From NCBI GenBank assembly GCA_032249695.1, contig JAVVHE010000007.1, forward strand, positions 62,001 through 126,000: a stretch of DNA of 64,000 nt. The letters are read 5' to 3'. Below are positions 63,038-64,000 of this stretch, one piece after another (position 1 is the first letter of the stretch; the number at the start of each line of letters is the position of its first letter). Source of the DNA: JAVVHE01 sp032249695. Lineage in GTDB: Bacteria > Pseudomonadota > Alphaproteobacteria > Sphingomonadales > Sphingomonadaceae. A model generated the notes under the pieces. It was not told the DNA's origin, did not search any database, and was given only the letters and a program-made list of their open reading frames with translations. Both the position numbers and the translations under genes were made by a program.

Positions 63038-64000
<963 letters not shown>

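Overview
The window is a high-GC chromosomal segment from an alphaproteobacterium, most likely a sphingomonad (Sphingomonadales). This rests on gene content and order: hflKC-mrp, nuoJKLMN-birA-coaX-RNase J-DUF1467, an F0-only ATP synthase operon (atpI-B-E-F'-F) separate from F1, a chvI-chvG-hprK-rapZ-EIIA-HPr cluster, WalW-like and DUF2061 proteins. It also rests on frequent GTG/TTG starts and 4-base stop/start overlaps. I see no integrase, transposase, prophage or CRISPR array.

Layout. 0-10 kb: aminotransferase, small secreted protein, class I PHA synthase, family 2 glycosyltransferase, a gyrA-like gene broken by a frameshift, two lipoproteins and a secreted TPR protein. 10-20 kb: guaB, an exported methyltransferase-like protein, a lipoprotein, a 39-residue membrane protein, a tRNA with anticodon CAU, a WalW-like deacetylase, an unannotated small RNA of SuhB/cuckoo type, apaG-metZ, a DegP/Q protease and hflC-hflK. 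20-28 kb: mrp, a CoA-binding protein, then a partial flagellar set (flgJ-like, flgK, flgL, motA, motB, sigma-54 activator). 28-38 kb: DUF1467, RNase J, coaX, birA and nuoN-M-L-K-J, all on the minus strand. 38-48 kb: acyl-CoA carboxylase alpha subunit, nitrilase-like amidase, glutaredoxin, comF, a methyltransferase, the F0 operon and a secreted alpha-amino-acid ester hydrolase. 48-56 kb: agmatinase-like protein, DUF2061, S-formylglutathione hydrolase, a glycine-zipper lipoprotein, a 2-hydroxyacid dehydrogenase, tilS, cpoB, rodZ, a TPR protein and rsmB. 56-64 kb: HPr, EIIA, RapZ, HPr kinase, the ChvG/ChvI two-component pair, a secreted protein of unknown function, an HNH protein and the 3' part of purB.

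How genes connect. HprK, HPr, EIIA and RapZ form a nitrogen/carbon PTS regulatory relay next to the envelope-stress pair ChvG/ChvI. TilS would modify the CAU tRNA found about 39 kb away if that tRNA is the minor isoleucine species. NuoJ-N and the F0 genes encode the membrane parts of complex I and ATP synthase; nuoA-I and the F1 genes must lie elsewhere. MotA/MotB, the hook-junction proteins FlgK/FlgL and a FleQ/FlbD-type regulator form only part of a flagellar regulon.

Most notable: (1) the divergent, frame-broken gyrA-like gene with a rewritten quinolone-pocket helix; (2) a small RNA with two anti-Shine-Dalgarno loops and an intrinsic terminator between apaG and the WalW-like gene; (3) the sigma-54 activator with a roughly 220-residue unusual linker; (4) the ester hydrolase, which carries the full catalytic and carboxylate-cluster signature of beta-lactam-active enzymes; (5) the nuo operon cut between nuoI and nuoJ. 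Several 300-450 bp stretches (1-456, 42667-43119, 48632-48948, 56471-56840, 62624-63037) hold no convincing complete gene and may contain decayed remnants.
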